Origin: Nonomuraea jabiensis
GTDB lineage: Bacteria; Actinomycetota; Actinomycetes; Streptosporangiales; Streptosporangiaceae
Direction: 5' to 3'
Assembly (NCBI RefSeq): GCF_014204795.1
Contig: NZ_JACHMB010000001.1
Span: forward strand, 12,118,501-12,182,500
DNA length: 64,000 bases
Both the position numbers and the translations under genes were made by a program. Each line of letters begins with the position of its first letter. Position 1 is the stretch's first letter. Positions 40,146 through 48,624 of this stretch are shown one piece after another. Below the pieces are notes generated by a model, which saw only the letters and a program-made list of their open reading frames with translations, was not told where the DNA came from and did not search any database.

Positions 40146-41582
40146 ATGCCTACCCGCCGCTGGGCGGCGCTGCCCGTGCTGCTGGTCGCGGTGTTCGTGA
40201 CCACGCTGGACTTCTTCGTCGCGAACCTGGCCGTCCCGTCCATCCGCGCCGACCTGCGGGCCGGTGACGCCGCGGTGCAGTTCGTGGTCGCCGGGTACGG
40301 GCTGGCGTACGCGGCCGGGCTGATCACCTCCGGGCGGCTCGGCGACCTGTACGGGCACCGGCGGATGTTCCGCGCCGGGCTGGCGCTGTTCACGCTGGCG
40401 TCGGCGGGGTGCGGGCTCGCGGGCGACGCGGCCTGGCTGGTGGCGGCCAGGGTCGCGCAGGGCGTCGCGGCGGCGCTGCTCGCGCCGCAGGTGCTCACGC
40501 TGCTCGGGGAGCTCTACCGGGGCGCCGACCGGGCCACGGCCTTCCGCTGGTACGGCACGGCCGTCGGCCTGGCCGGGGTCAGCGGCCAGGTGATCGGCGG
40601 TGCGCTGGTGGCCACCGATCCGCTGGGGCTGGGCTGGCGGGCCTGCTTCCTGGTGAACGTACCCATCGGCGCCGCGGCGCTGGCCATGGCCGCACGCCTG
40701 CTCCCCCGGCCCCTGCCGTGGCCGCGAGCCGCGCCTCGCCCGCCCCGAGCCGGGCTCGACCTGGTCGGGACCGGGCTCGTGACCGCCGGGCAGGTGGCGA
40801 TCGTGCTGCCCCTGATCGAGGGCCGCGAACAGGGCTGGCCGCCGTGGGCCTGGTGGTGTCTGGCCGCCTGCGGCCCGGTCCTGGCCGCGTTCGTCCGCCG
40901 TCAGCGGCGGCTGGCGGCCTCGGGGCGGACCCCGCTGCTCGACCTCGGCGTGTTCGCCGACCGGGCGTTCGCCTGGGGCCTGGTCGCCGTGGCGCTGCTG
41001 TTCGGCACCTCGGCCGGGCTGTCGTTCGTGCTCGCCCTCTACCTGCAGGACGGCCTCGGCCTCGACCCGCTCGCCGCCGGAGCCGTGTGCACCGCGCTCA
41101 ACGCGGGCTTCTTCGCCGCCTCCCTCCGGCCCGGGCGCTTCGGCGCGCCCGTGCTGCTGCTCGGGCTGTGCCTCCTGTACGACGTCGTGGCACGCGCGGC
41201 GCAGCCGTACCAGGTGGCCGTGGCCCTCCTCGTGGTCGGGGCCGGGATGGGGCTGATCATGTCGCCGCTGCTCTCCTCGGTGCTGTCGGCCGTACGCCCC
41301 GAGCGGGCGGGAGCCACGGCCGGGGTGCTCGGAACCGTCCAGGAGACCGGGGGCGTGCTCGGCTGCACGATCACCGGCACCGTCTTCTTCGGCACGCTGG
41401 ACGGCGGCGACTGGCGGTCCGCGACGCTGGCCGCGCTGTCCGTGCTGGTCGCGGGCGCGCTGGGCGTGCTGGCCCATGCCGTGCTGCGTCCCCGCGCCCC
41501 GGTGACGGCGCCACCGGAGCACCGGGAATCCGCCCGCTCGCAGGCTCCCGCCGAGCTACCCGTGTGCCCGGAATCGGCGTGA
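40146..41582 (+). CDS. MFS drug transporter, EmrB/QacA (DHA2) type
   Basis: A 478-residue transporter with about fourteen hydrophobic segments. The opening helix VFVTTLDFFVANLAVPSI carries the DHA2 motif D1 (LDxTxxNVAxP-like), and GRLGDLYGHRRMFRAGLALF is the A-motif. The ribosome site CTGGAG precedes ATG 40146. Its end overlaps the end of the opposite gene by 27 bp. It is divergent from the SDR-MerR operon across a shared promoter region, so the MerR protein might also control it. Typical substrates are toxic organic compounds. Confidence 0.88.
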   Translation: MPTRRWAALPVLLVAVFVTTLDFFVANLAVPSIRADLRAGDAAVQFVVAGYGLAYAAGLITSGRLGDLYGHRRMFRAGLALFTLASAGCGLAGDAAWLVAARVAQGVAAALLAPQVLTLLGELYRGADRATAFRWYGTAVGLAGVSGQVIGGALVATDPLGLGWRACFLVNVPIGAAALAMAARLLPRPLPWPRAAPRPPRAGLDLVGTGLVTAGQVAIVLPLIEGREQGWPPWAWWCLAACGPVLAAFVRRQRRLAASGRTPLLDLGVFADRAFAWGLVAVALLFGTSAGLSFVLALYLQDGLGLDPLAAGAVCTALNAGFFAASLRPGRFGAPVLLLGLCLLYDVVARAAQPYQVAVALLVVGAGMGLIMSPLLSSVLSAVRPERAGATAGVLGTVQETGGVLGCTITGTVFFGTLDGGDWRSATLAALSVLVAGALGVLAHAVLRPRAPVTAPPEHRESARSQAPAELPVCPESA

Positions 41583-42986
41583 TGCCCTGACCGCGCCTAT
41601 CGCGGCCGGCAGCAGGGCGCAGGCCCACGCGAACCAGTCACCGAACCTGGTGTACGGAGTCGCCACCGCACGGTCCGGCACGTCCGCCGTCACCGACACG
41701 AAGGAGCCGTCCGTGGTGCGGGCCTCGGCCAGCAGGCGGCCGTTGGGGTCGCTCACCGTCAGGGCGCCCTGCCGGGACGCCCGCGTCACCGTCAGGCCGT
41801 TCTCGATCCCGCGCGTGACCGCCATCCGGCTGTGCAGCCACGCGTCGGCGCCGAAATCCCAGGCGGGCACGTACAGCGCGGTCGCCCCGTCGCGCCGGTA
41901 GTCGCGGACCAGGCCGGGGAAATCGAGGTCGAAGCAGATAGCGATCGCCCAGCGCCCGCCGGACCCGGGCACGTACGCCTGCGCCGTTCCGGCCTGGAAG
42001 TCGCTCTCCAGGCCGGGGACGAGGTGGCGCTTGACGTACTCGACGGGCCGGCCGCCGTGGGAGGGGAAGTCGATGGCCGCGTTGTACTCGCGCCCGTCCC
42101 GGACGAGGACCAGCCCGACGATGATGTCGAGGCGGTGGGCGGAGGCGAGCCGGGACAGCGGGCCGGCGAGCGACGGCAGGTCCGCCTCGTCCACCCGGAA
42201 CACCTTCTCCGGGAGAACGACGACGCCGGCGCCGCGCTCGGCCAGGGCCGGGATGCGGCTCATGTAGCCGGCCAGCAGGCTTCGCCCCTCGGGGTCGGTC
42301 ACCGCCACCGGGTCGATCGACCGGTCGGTGGCCAGCAGCGCCACCCTGACCGCCGTCCCCGCTTCGACCGGTCGTAGCTGCCAGAACCCGTACCCCGCCG
42401 CCACGGCCGCGACCACCGCGGCGGTCACGGCCACCCGCACCCGGCCGGCCGCACCGGGGGTCAGCAGGGAGGCGGCCGCGGCCGCGGCTCCCATCAGCAG
42501 GAACGTCACCCCCCATGACCCGGTGGCCGAGGCGATCTGGATGACGGGAAGGACGTCGGCCTGGGTGTAGGCCAGGCTCCACCAGGCGCCGTTCGGCGTG
42601 ATCAGCGACAGCGCGTACTCGATGGCGACCCACGCCGCCGGGACGGCGCCGACGGCCGTCAGCGGATGTCCGCGCAGCATCAGGCCCCGGTAAGCGATCA
42701 CCACCAGACCGAACAGCAGCGCCGAACCGGTGAGCAGGAGGACGACCATCACCGGCGGAATCTGCACCGTGTTCAGGAAATATCCCCACATGGGGGTCTG
42801 GCCGGCGAGCCAGGCCATGGACGCGGCGGCCGCCACCGCACGCGCCGAGCAGCGCGGCGCCAGGACGAGGACCGGGATCGGCGCGATCCACGTACACCAC
42901 GGCACCGGCCGCAAGCCGGTACCGAGCCAGAACAGCGTGGCCGACAGCACCGCCGCGGCGACCAGCCACCATCGTTGTGATCTCAT
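41556..42986 (-). CDS. Apolipoprotein N-acyltransferase-like membrane nitrilase
   Basis: A 476-residue protein: residues 1-210 hold about seven transmembrane helices, then a carbon-nitrogen hydrolase domain with the full triad: Glu in VVLPEKVFRV, Lys in YVKRHLVPGLE and Cys in AICFDLDFPGL. A final helix ends it (FAWACALLPAAIGAV). This is the layout of Lnt, which acylates lipoproteins, although actinomycetes carry several divergent Lnt-like proteins. ATG 42986 follows GGAGGAG. It lies downstream of the two-component genes on the same strand (gap 103 bp) and may be co-regulated. Confidence 0.85.
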   Translation of the reverse strand: MRSQRWWLVAAAVLSATLFWLGTGLRPVPWCTWIAPIPVLVLAPRCSARAVAAAASMAWLAGQTPMWGYFLNTVQIPPVMVVLLLTGSALLFGLVVIAYRGLMLRGHPLTAVGAVPAAWVAIEYALSLITPNGAWWSLAYTQADVLPVIQIASATGSWGVTFLLMGAAAAAASLLTPGAAGRVRVAVTAAVVAAVAAGYGFWQLRPVEAGTAVRVALLATDRSIDPVAVTDPEGRSLLAGYMSRIPALAERGAGVVVLPEKVFRVDEADLPSLAGPLSRLASAHRLDIIVGLVLVRDGREYNAAIDFPSHGGRPVEYVKRHLVPGLESDFQAGTAQAYVPGSGGRWAIAICFDLDFPGLVRDYRRDGATALYVPAWDFGADAWLHSRMAVTRGIENGLTVTRASRQGALTVSDPNGRLLAEARTTDGSFVSVTADVPDRAVATPYTRFGDWFAWACALLPAAIGAVRASRRFRAHG

Positions 42987-43089
42987 CGAGCAGACTCCTC
43001 CGCCAGGAAACTGCCTCGATACTCCGCACCGGAGCCCCACCCCCACATCGGCGGCCAGAGTGATCTCCGCACTCCCCCCAACGGACCAT

Positions 43090-43752
43090 TCAGGGGCCGC
43101 CGGCGACGACGAGCCCCGACTCGTAGGCGAAGACGACCGCCTGCACCCGATCCCGCAGCCCCAGCTTCGTCAGGATCCGGCTGACATGGCTCTTGACCGT
43201 GTACTCGCTGACGACCATCTCACCGGCGATCTCCGCGTTGGACAGCCCCCGAGCCACCAGCCGCAGCGTCTCGGCCTCGCGGCCGGTCAGCTCGGAGAGG
43301 CGGGCGGCCAGCCTGGGCGCCACCCCGTGATTCGGCCGCAGGACCAGATCCTCGATGAGACGTCTGGTCACCGTGGGCGCCAGCAGCGACTCTCCGGCCG
43401 CCACCACGCGCACCGCCGCGGCCAGCTCGTCGCGGCGGATGTCCTTCAGCAGGAACCCGCTGGCCCCGGCGCGCAGAGCCTCGTAGACGTACTCGTCCAG
43501 GTCGAACATGGTCAACACCAGCACTTTGGCGGACGTCACCGCACAGATCCGCTCGGTCGCCTCGATCCCATCCATGCCGGGCATCCGGATGTCCATCAGG
43601 ACGACGTCCGGGCACAGCTCGGTGGCGGCCCGGACGGCCTCGGCGCCGTCGGCCGCCTCGCCGACGACGGTGAAGTCGGCCTGGGCGTTCAGGATCATGG
43701 CGAAGCCGCCCCGGAACAGATCCTGGTCGTCGGCTACGAGCACGCGGAGCAT
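43090..43752 (-). CDS. NarL/LuxR-family response regulator
   Basis: A 220-residue regulator: receiver domain 1-120 with acidic pocket D8/D9, phospho-acceptor D54 (VVLMDIRMPGMDG), Thr in VLVLTMFD and Lys in GFLLKDI, then a LuxR-type helix-turn-helix (LTGREAETLRLVARGLSNAE, with VKSHVSRILTKLGLRDRVQA). It starts four bases after the histidine kinase stop, so it is the kinase's partner. Targets probably include the downstream Lnt-like gene (inference from position). Confidence 0.93.
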   Translation of the reverse strand: MLRVLVADDQDLFRGGFAMILNAQADFTVVGEAADGAEAVRAATELCPDVVLMDIRMPGMDGIEATERICAVTSAKVLVLTMFDLDEYVYEALRAGASGFLLKDIRRDELAAAVRVVAAGESLLAPTVTRRLIEDLVLRPNHGVAPRLAARLSELTGREAETLRLVARGLSNAEIAGEMVVSEYTVKSHVSRILTKLGLRDRVQAVVFAYESGLVVAGGP

Positions 43753-43756
43753 GGGC

Positions 43757-44872
43757 CTATCCAGCCGGAAGCGTCGCCACCACGACGAAGCCCTCGTCTC
43801 CCGGGCCGGCGTGCAGCGTCCCCCCGCAAGCGGTGGCCCGTTCGCGCATCCCGATCAGGCCGTGCCCTCCGGCGGCGCCGTCCGCGCCCTTGCCGTCGTC
43901 GGCTACCTCGACCCGCAGCGCGCCCGGCGTCCAGCACAGTCGTACCCGCGCGGTGCGCGCGTGGGCGTGGCGCAGCACGTTCGTCAACGCCTCCTGCACG
44001 ATCCGGTACGCCGCCACGTCGACCTCCGCGGGAAGCTGCCGCGGCGGGCCGTCGCTGGTCAAGGCCACCCGCAGTCCGGTACGGCCGGTCCGCTCGACCA
44101 GCTCCGGCAGGGCCGCGAGCCCGGGTTGCGGCACCCGGTGACCGTCCTGGTCCGAGCGCATCGCGCCGAGCAGGGCCCGCAGCTGGGCGATCGCGCCCCG
44201 GCCGGTGTCGGCGATCGCATCGAAGGCGGCCTCCGCGCGTTCGGGATCGGCCCGGAGCACCAGCGGCCCGGCCTCGGCCTGGACGACGATGAGGCCGACC
44301 GAGTGGGTAAGGATGTCGTGCATGTCCCGGGCGATGCGAGCCCGCTCGTGAGCCGCGGCGATGGCTCGCTCCCGCTCCAGCCGCAGGGCGCGTTCGGCCA
44401 GCTCGGCGGCTCGGGCGCGGCGGGCGCGGGTGCTGGTGCCCAGCGCGTACGCCGCGACGAACGCCGTACCGACCACCCGGTAGGACTCCAGGCCCTCCTG
44501 CGGCAGGACGAGCGAGACGTACACCCCGGCGCCGATGACCGGGACGGCCACCAGCCGCAGCAGCGGCGGGCTCAGCGCGGCGACGGTGTAGGTGCCCACC
44601 AGCGGCCCGTACGGCAGCATCGGCTTCTCCCACAGCACCAGCGCCGTCATCGCCAGCCCGACCACAGCGGTCACCACGAGTGGCGCCGTCCGCCGCCACA
44701 GCACCGGCACCGAAGCCAGCGCGGCCAGCGCGACCACCCACCACGGCTGCGAAGGCGGGACCAGCGCGGGACCGACGGTGGCGGCCGTCACGACGACGGT
44801 GATCGCGATGTCGACCACGCGTGGGGGCGCGCTTCGGATCCGGGTGCGCAGCCGCTCAGTGAGTCCGGGCAT
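43757..44872 (-). CDS. Sensor histidine kinase (NarL-type partner)
   Basis: A 371-residue membrane kinase with four to five N-terminal helices (about 18-150) and little extracellular sequence, which suggests an intramembrane or envelope-stress sensor. A HisKA_3 domain follows with H185 (IARDMHDILTHSVGLI), then an HATPase domain (VEVADDGKGADGAAGGHGLIGM). It phosphorylates the adjacent response regulator. The signal is not evident. Confidence 0.92.
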   Translation of the reverse strand: MPGLTERLRTRIRSAPPRVVDIAITVVVTAATVGPALVPPSQPWWVVALAALASVPVLWRRTAPLVVTAVVGLAMTALVLWEKPMLPYGPLVGTYTVAALSPPLLRLVAVPVIGAGVYVSLVLPQEGLESYRVVGTAFVAAYALGTSTRARRARAAELAERALRLERERAIAAAHERARIARDMHDILTHSVGLIVVQAEAGPLVLRADPERAEAAFDAIADTGRGAIAQLRALLGAMRSDQDGHRVPQPGLAALPELVERTGRTGLRVALTSDGPPRQLPAEVDVAAYRIVQEALTNVLRHAHARTARVRLCWTPGALRVEVADDGKGADGAAGGHGLIGMRERATACGGTLHAGPGDEGFVVVATLPAG

Positions 44873-45043
44873 CCCGCTCAGTATCGGGATTCATGCCGCG
44901 CGGCGCATCACTCTCACGACGGACAGCGCTTTTCATTCTCAGGAGTGACCGGTTCTGAAAACCTTGACTAACAATCACTTCCGATTCATAGTGAGCCCGT
45001 CAACCCACGAAGCGGCGCCTCCGGGGGTCGTCGAGCAGCTGAA

Positions 45044-45059
45044 ATGTTAGCGCTAACAT
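45044..45059. promoter_or_regulatory. LacI-type operator of the arabinofuranosidase gene
   Basis: ATGTTAGCGCTAACAT is a perfect 16-bp palindrome with a CG centre, 51 bp upstream of the secreted arabinofuranosidase start. No LacI gene is adjacent, so the repressor acts from elsewhere. The TTAGC half-site is shared with the operator candidate at 10916. The rest of 44873-45043 shows no gene. Confidence 0.7.
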
Positions 45060-45109
45060 CCACGATGTTTTCCAGCATTCGCGATGCCCCCCGAGAAAGG
45101 CAGAGGTTC

Positions 45110-46672
45110 ATGATGATCGTCCGTTCCGGATTACGGCACGTGAAAAGGACGATGCTGTCCGCCGGGGCCGCCGTCGCGCTCGCCGCCGGCCTGCTGGCCG
45201 GCGTCCCCGCCGCGTCGCAGGCCGCCGCGTCGCAGTCGTGCGACCTCTACGCCGCCGGCGGCACCCCGTGCGTGGCGGCCCACAGCACGACCCGCGCCCT
45301 GTACGCCGCCTACAACGGCCCGCTGTACCAGGTGCGCCGCTCCTCGGACAACGCCACCCAGAACATCGGCCTGCTCAGCGCGGGCGGATACGCCAACGCC
45401 GCGGCGCAGGACTCCTTCTGCGCCCGTACGACGTGTGTGATCACCGTCATCTACGACCAGTCGGGACGCGGCAACCATCTGACCCAGGCGCCTCCCGGCG
45501 GCTTCTCCGGCCCGGCAGCGGGCGGGTACGACAACCTCGCCGTGGCGACGGCGGCGCCCACCATGGTCGGCGGGCACAAGGCGTACGGCGTGTTCGTGGC
45601 CCCCGGCACCGGCTACCGCAACAACAGCACCAACGGCATCGCGAGGGGCGACCAGCCGGAAGGCATGTACGCCGTCTTCGACGGCACGCACTACAACGCC
45701 GGCTGCTGCTTCGACTACGGCAACGCCGAGACCAACAGCCGCGACAACGGCAACGGCACCATGGAGGCCATCTACTTCGGCAACATCAAGGCCTGGGGCT
45801 ACGGCACCGGCAACGGCCCCTGGGTCATGGCCGACCTGGAGAACGGCCTGTTCTCCGGCGTGAACGCCGGCTACAACGCCAACGACCCGACCGTCAACCA
45901 CCGCTACCTGACCGCCATCGTCAAGGGCGAGCCGAACCACTGGTCGATCCGGGCCGGCAACGCCCAGTCCGGCAGCCTGTCCACCTACTACAACGGGGCG
46001 CGCCCCAACGTCGCCGGCTACAACCCGATGAAGAAGGAAGGGGCCATCATCCTCGGCATCGGCGGAGACAACAGCAACAGCTCCGCCGGCACCTTCTACG
46101 AAGGCGTGATGACCTCCGGCTATCCGACGGACGCCACCGAGAACGCCGTCCAGGCCAACATCGTCGCCGCCGGCTACACCACGGCCGCCCGGCCCAGCGG
46201 GACACCCGCCGCCGGCACGTCGATCTCGCTGCGCGCGACGACGGCCTGCTGCACCGGCCGCTACATCCGCCACCAGAACGACCAGGCCGTCACGTCCGTG
46301 ATCACCTCCGGCAGCTCGTCCCTGGACAAGAACGACGCCACGTGGATCGTGCGCAACGGCCTGGCCTACAGCGCCTGCGTGTCGTTCGAGTCGAAGAACT
46401 ACCCCGGCAGCTACCTGCGGCACAGCAACTACCAGCTCTACCGGGGCGCCAACGACGGCAGCGCCCTGTTCGCCAACGACGCCACCTTCTGCCCGCAGCC
46501 CGGCATGAACGGCCAGGGCCTTTCCTGGGCCTCCTTCAACTTCCCGAACCGCCTGCTGCGCCACTACAACAACATCGTCTACATCGGCAGCGAGGGCGGA
46601 TCGAACACCTTCGACAGCGCGACGTCGTGGGCCGACGACGTGAGCTGGGTCGTCGCCTCACCCTGGGCGTAG
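45110..46672 (+). CDS. Secreted GH54 alpha-L-arabinofuranosidase with CBM42
   Basis: A 520-residue exported enzyme. The signal peptide is about residues 1-45 (GAAVALAAGLLAGVPAASQA core). The GH54 catalytic domain (about 45-360) has the vicinal cysteine pair and nucleophile region GCCFDYGNAETNSRD, with E207 as the expected nucleophile. The C-terminal arabinose-binding CBM42 (AbfB) domain (about 370-520) has the characteristic RYIRHQN, SYLRHSNYQLYR and RLLRHYNN repeats. It releases arabinose side chains from arabinan and arabinoxylan, complementing the xylanase at 22932. ATG 45110 follows AGAGG, with 45113 as the alternative. A LacI-type operator precedes it and a hairpin follows. Confidence 0.92.
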   Translation: MMIVRSGLRHVKRTMLSAGAAVALAAGLLAGVPAASQAAASQSCDLYAAGGTPCVAAHSTTRALYAAYNGPLYQVRRSSDNATQNIGLLSAGGYANAAAQDSFCARTTCVITVIYDQSGRGNHLTQAPPGGFSGPAAGGYDNLAVATAAPTMVGGHKAYGVFVAPGTGYRNNSTNGIARGDQPEGMYAVFDGTHYNAGCCFDYGNAETNSRDNGNGTMEAIYFGNIKAWGYGTGNGPWVMADLENGLFSGVNAGYNANDPTVNHRYLTAIVKGEPNHWSIRAGNAQSGSLSTYYNGARPNVAGYNPMKKEGAIILGIGGDNSNSSAGTFYEGVMTSGYPTDATENAVQANIVAAGYTTAARPSGTPAAGTSISLRATTACCTGRYIRHQNDQAVTSVITSGSSSLDKNDATWIVRNGLAYSACVSFESKNYPGSYLRHSNYQLYRGANDGSALFANDATFCPQPGMNGQGLSWASFNFPNRLLRHYNNIVYIGSEGGSNTFDSATSWADDVSWVVASPWA

Positions 46673-46691
46673 CCACCCCGGCGCCCGGCCG

Positions 46692-46718
46692 AGCAGGGAC
46701 GGCGCCGCCGTCCCTGCT
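46692..46718 (+). terminator. Hairpin after the arabinofuranosidase gene
   Basis: Twelve-base perfect arms AGCAGGGACGGC and GCCGTCCCTGCT around a GCC loop, beginning 20 bp after the stop. It may also serve the minus-strand remnant that ends at 46730. Confidence 0.8.
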
Positions 46719-46729
46719 GGGCGGCCCGC

Positions 46730-47105
46730 TCACGCCGTCGCGGAGCGCCCCGGTGCGAACTGCCGGATGCCGGCCTCGGTGACACCGTGGCCGGATGCCG
46801 GCCTCGGTGACACCGTGGCCGGATGCCGGCCTCGGTGACACCGTCCACCAGGAGGCCGGGCAGACCTCGCCGACCGCCGGCGCGTACTTGAACCCTCCGC
46901 CGGAGAATCCGAGGGCGACCGCGCACCGCGTCCCCTGCGCGCGAGCGACGACGCGACGCTGTTCATGCGGCACGTCCAGGACGCGGCGGGCTCGCCGGAC
47001 ACCTTCTCGTGGGCGCCGGAACGTACGGACCACGTCATTCGCCGACCTTCGACCTGGACGAGGCCGTGCTGGCCCCGGCCGCTGACCTGCTGGCCGCGCT
47101 CGTCC
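46730..47105 (-). pseudogene. Decayed C-terminus of a DAO/SolA-type FAD oxidoreductase
   Basis: On the minus strand VALGFSGGGFKYAPAVGEV is the conserved C-terminal FAD-contact motif of DAO-family enzymes (N-methyltryptophan oxidase/sarcosine oxidase type). The end LLVDGVTEAGIR and IRQFAPGRSATA-stop fits the family tail but is in other frames. Between them a 28-bp unit occurs three times, which breaks the frame, and the part before the motif (about 46940-47105, MNSVASSLAR region) is shifted again. The catalytic N-terminal half is absent. It is a dead fragment with no sign of a start. Confidence 0.55.
46763..46846. repeat. Three tandem 28-bp units
   Basis: The unit starts CCGGATGCCGGCCTCGGTGA and ends CACCGTGG. 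Copies lie at 46763-46790, 46791-46818 and 46819-46846, and differ only in the last two bases of the third (CC instead of GG). Since 28 is not a multiple of three, the triplication shifts the frame of the remnant it sits in. Near-identity of copies implies recent amplification. Confidence 0.92.
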
Positions 47106-47140
47106 GATCCTGACGGCCGGACCGAGGTCGGCGGGCGCCC

Positions 47141-47749
47141 TCACGCCAGGGCGGCGGCCGTCCCGGTGATGATCGCATGGAGGCCGTGCTCGAAGGCGTC
47201 CTCGCTGAGCGGGCTGCCGCCCTCGCGCAGGGCTGCCGCCAGGGTCGGTACGGGTTCTTCGATCGGCCGTGCCGCGGGGCGGGTGGCCTGCTCCTGAAGG
47301 ACGAATCCAGTGATGTAGTGCGTGAGGGTGCTGATCGTACGTATCGCGAGCACGGGGGTGAATCCGCAGCCGGTCATCGCGGCCAGCTCCGCCTCGAACA
47401 TCCGCACGGTATCCGGGCCCAGTGCCGACGCGCCGGCCACGATGCGGGCGCCGTCCCGGTGGGCGAGCAGCGCGGCCCGGTAGGCGCGGGCGCGCCGGGC
47501 CAGCCACTCCTGCCAGGTCTCCCCCTGCCGCGGTGGCCCCATGCCCGCTGACTGCACGATCGCGTCGGCCATGCCGTCCAAGAGCTCCTGCTTGGTGCGG
47601 ATGTGCCAGTAGAGCGCGGGCGACTGGACGCCCAGCTTCGTGGCGAGTGCGCGGACCGTCAGCCCCTCCAGGCCGACCTCGTCCAGCAGCCGCAGCGCGG
47701 CGTCGATCATCGTCTGCCGGGTCAGCCCGGCCCGTCCGCGGTCGCTCAT
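47141..47749 (-). CDS. TetR family regulator (TetR C-terminal class)
   Basis: A 202-residue repressor: helix-turn-helix at about 10-55 (RQTMIDAALRLLDEVGLEGL, with LGVQSPALYWHIRTKQELLD) and the tetracycline-repressor-like C-terminal domain (about 75-195, WLARRARAYRAALLAHRDGA, then HYITGFVLQEQ). ATG 47749 gives the best spacing to AAGGTGG; GTG 47758 and ATG 47752 are alternatives. It is divergent from the hydrolase gene, and two copies of an operator-like palindrome fill the 53-bp gap, so it should repress both. Confidence 0.9.
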   Translation of the reverse strand: MSDRGRAGLTRQTMIDAALRLLDEVGLEGLTVRALATKLGVQSPALYWHIRTKQELLDGMADAIVQSAGMGPPRQGETWQEWLARRARAYRAALLAHRDGARIVAGASALGPDTVRMFEAELAAMTGCGFTPVLAIRTISTLTHYITGFVLQEQATRPAARPIEEPVPTLAAALREGGSPLSEDAFEHGLHAIITGTAAALA

Positions 47750-47757
47750 CATTGCCA

Positions 47758-47793
47758 CCTTAGCATCGCTAAGCTAGCCTTAGCATTGCTAAG
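47758..47793. promoter_or_regulatory. Two TetR-type operators, CCTTAGCATNGCTAAG
   Basis: The palindrome CTTAGC-ATC-GCTAAG (47759-47773) recurs as CTTAGC-ATT-GCTAAG (47779-47793), exactly 20 bp apart. The second copy ends at the ribosome site of the hydrolase gene and the first abuts the TetR start. Two sites two helical turns apart suggest cooperative binding on one face. Confidence 0.75.
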
Positions 47794-47802
47794 GAGGTCA
47801 CC

Positions 47803-48603
47803 ATGCTCATCACCACGGCATCTGACGGCACCCAGGTCCGCGCCATCGACGAGGGACAGGGGCCGGCCCTGCTGATCCTCCACCCGGGGCTGGACGACGG
47901 CCGCTCCTGGGCCAAAGTGGCAGCCCTGCTGACGCCGGGCCACCGGGTCGTGCGCCTGCACCGGCGCCAGTACCGCCAGGACCTGCCCGGCCCCGCGACG
48001 ATCCCGCAGGAGGTCCAGCACGTGCTCGCCGCGGCACGAGAGATCGGCACCCCGGTTCTGCTCGTCGGCCACTCCTCCGGCGCGGTGGTCGCCCTGGAGT
48101 CGCTGGTCGCCGCGCCCGGCACCTTCACGGGCGCCGTCCTGTACGAGCCACCGGTCGTGATCGGGCCCCCGCTCGGTGGCCCCGGCGGCGAGATCAACCT
48201 CCGCGCGCGGCAGGCCATCGCGGCCGGTCACCCCGGCAGGGCGCTGCGGATGTTCCTCCGCGACACCGTACGGCTGCCGGCCTGGGCGGCCTTCCTCAGC
48301 GGCCTGTTCGTTGCTCTCAGCCCGCGGCTGCGCCCGCTCGTCCCCCACCAGATCGACGACAACGAGGCGATCGACCAGCTCGGCGTCCGCCTCGACGCCT
48401 ACGCCGGGGTCGACACCCCGGTGTTACTGCTCGGCGGCGACCGCAGCCCCGGCCACCTGGGCGAACGCCTGGATGCGCTGGCTCGCGCGCTGCCCCGCGC
48501 CGAACGCGTGGTGCTGCACGGCCAGGGACACAGCGCGCACGCGGCCGCACCCGCCAAGGTCGCCGCCGCCATCGAGTCCTTCGCCGCCGCGACCACCGGC
48601 TGA
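47803..48603 (+). CDS. Alpha/beta hydrolase
   Basis: A 266-residue hydrolase: oxyanion motif LLILHPGLDDG, nucleophile Ser in LLVGHSSGAVVALE, acid in LLLGGDRSPGH and histidine in LHGQGHSAHAAAP. It has no signal peptide, so it is cytoplasmic. AAGGAGG precedes the ATG. Being under a TetR repressor with two operators, it probably acts on the compound sensed by that protein, for example an ester or lactone. The substrate is unknown. Confidence 0.88.
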   Translation: MLITTASDGTQVRAIDEGQGPALLILHPGLDDGRSWAKVAALLTPGHRVVRLHRRQYRQDLPGPATIPQEVQHVLAAAREIGTPVLLVGHSSGAVVALESLVAAPGTFTGAVLYEPPVVIGPPLGGPGGEINLRARQAIAAGHPGRALRMFLRDTVRLPAWAAFLSGLFVALSPRLRPLVPHQIDDNEAIDQLGVRLDAYAGVDTPVLLLGGDRSPGHLGERLDALARALPRAERVVLHGQGHSAHAAAPAKVAAAIESFAAATTG

Positions 48604-48624
48604 CCCGGCCCGGCTGCCGCCCGT

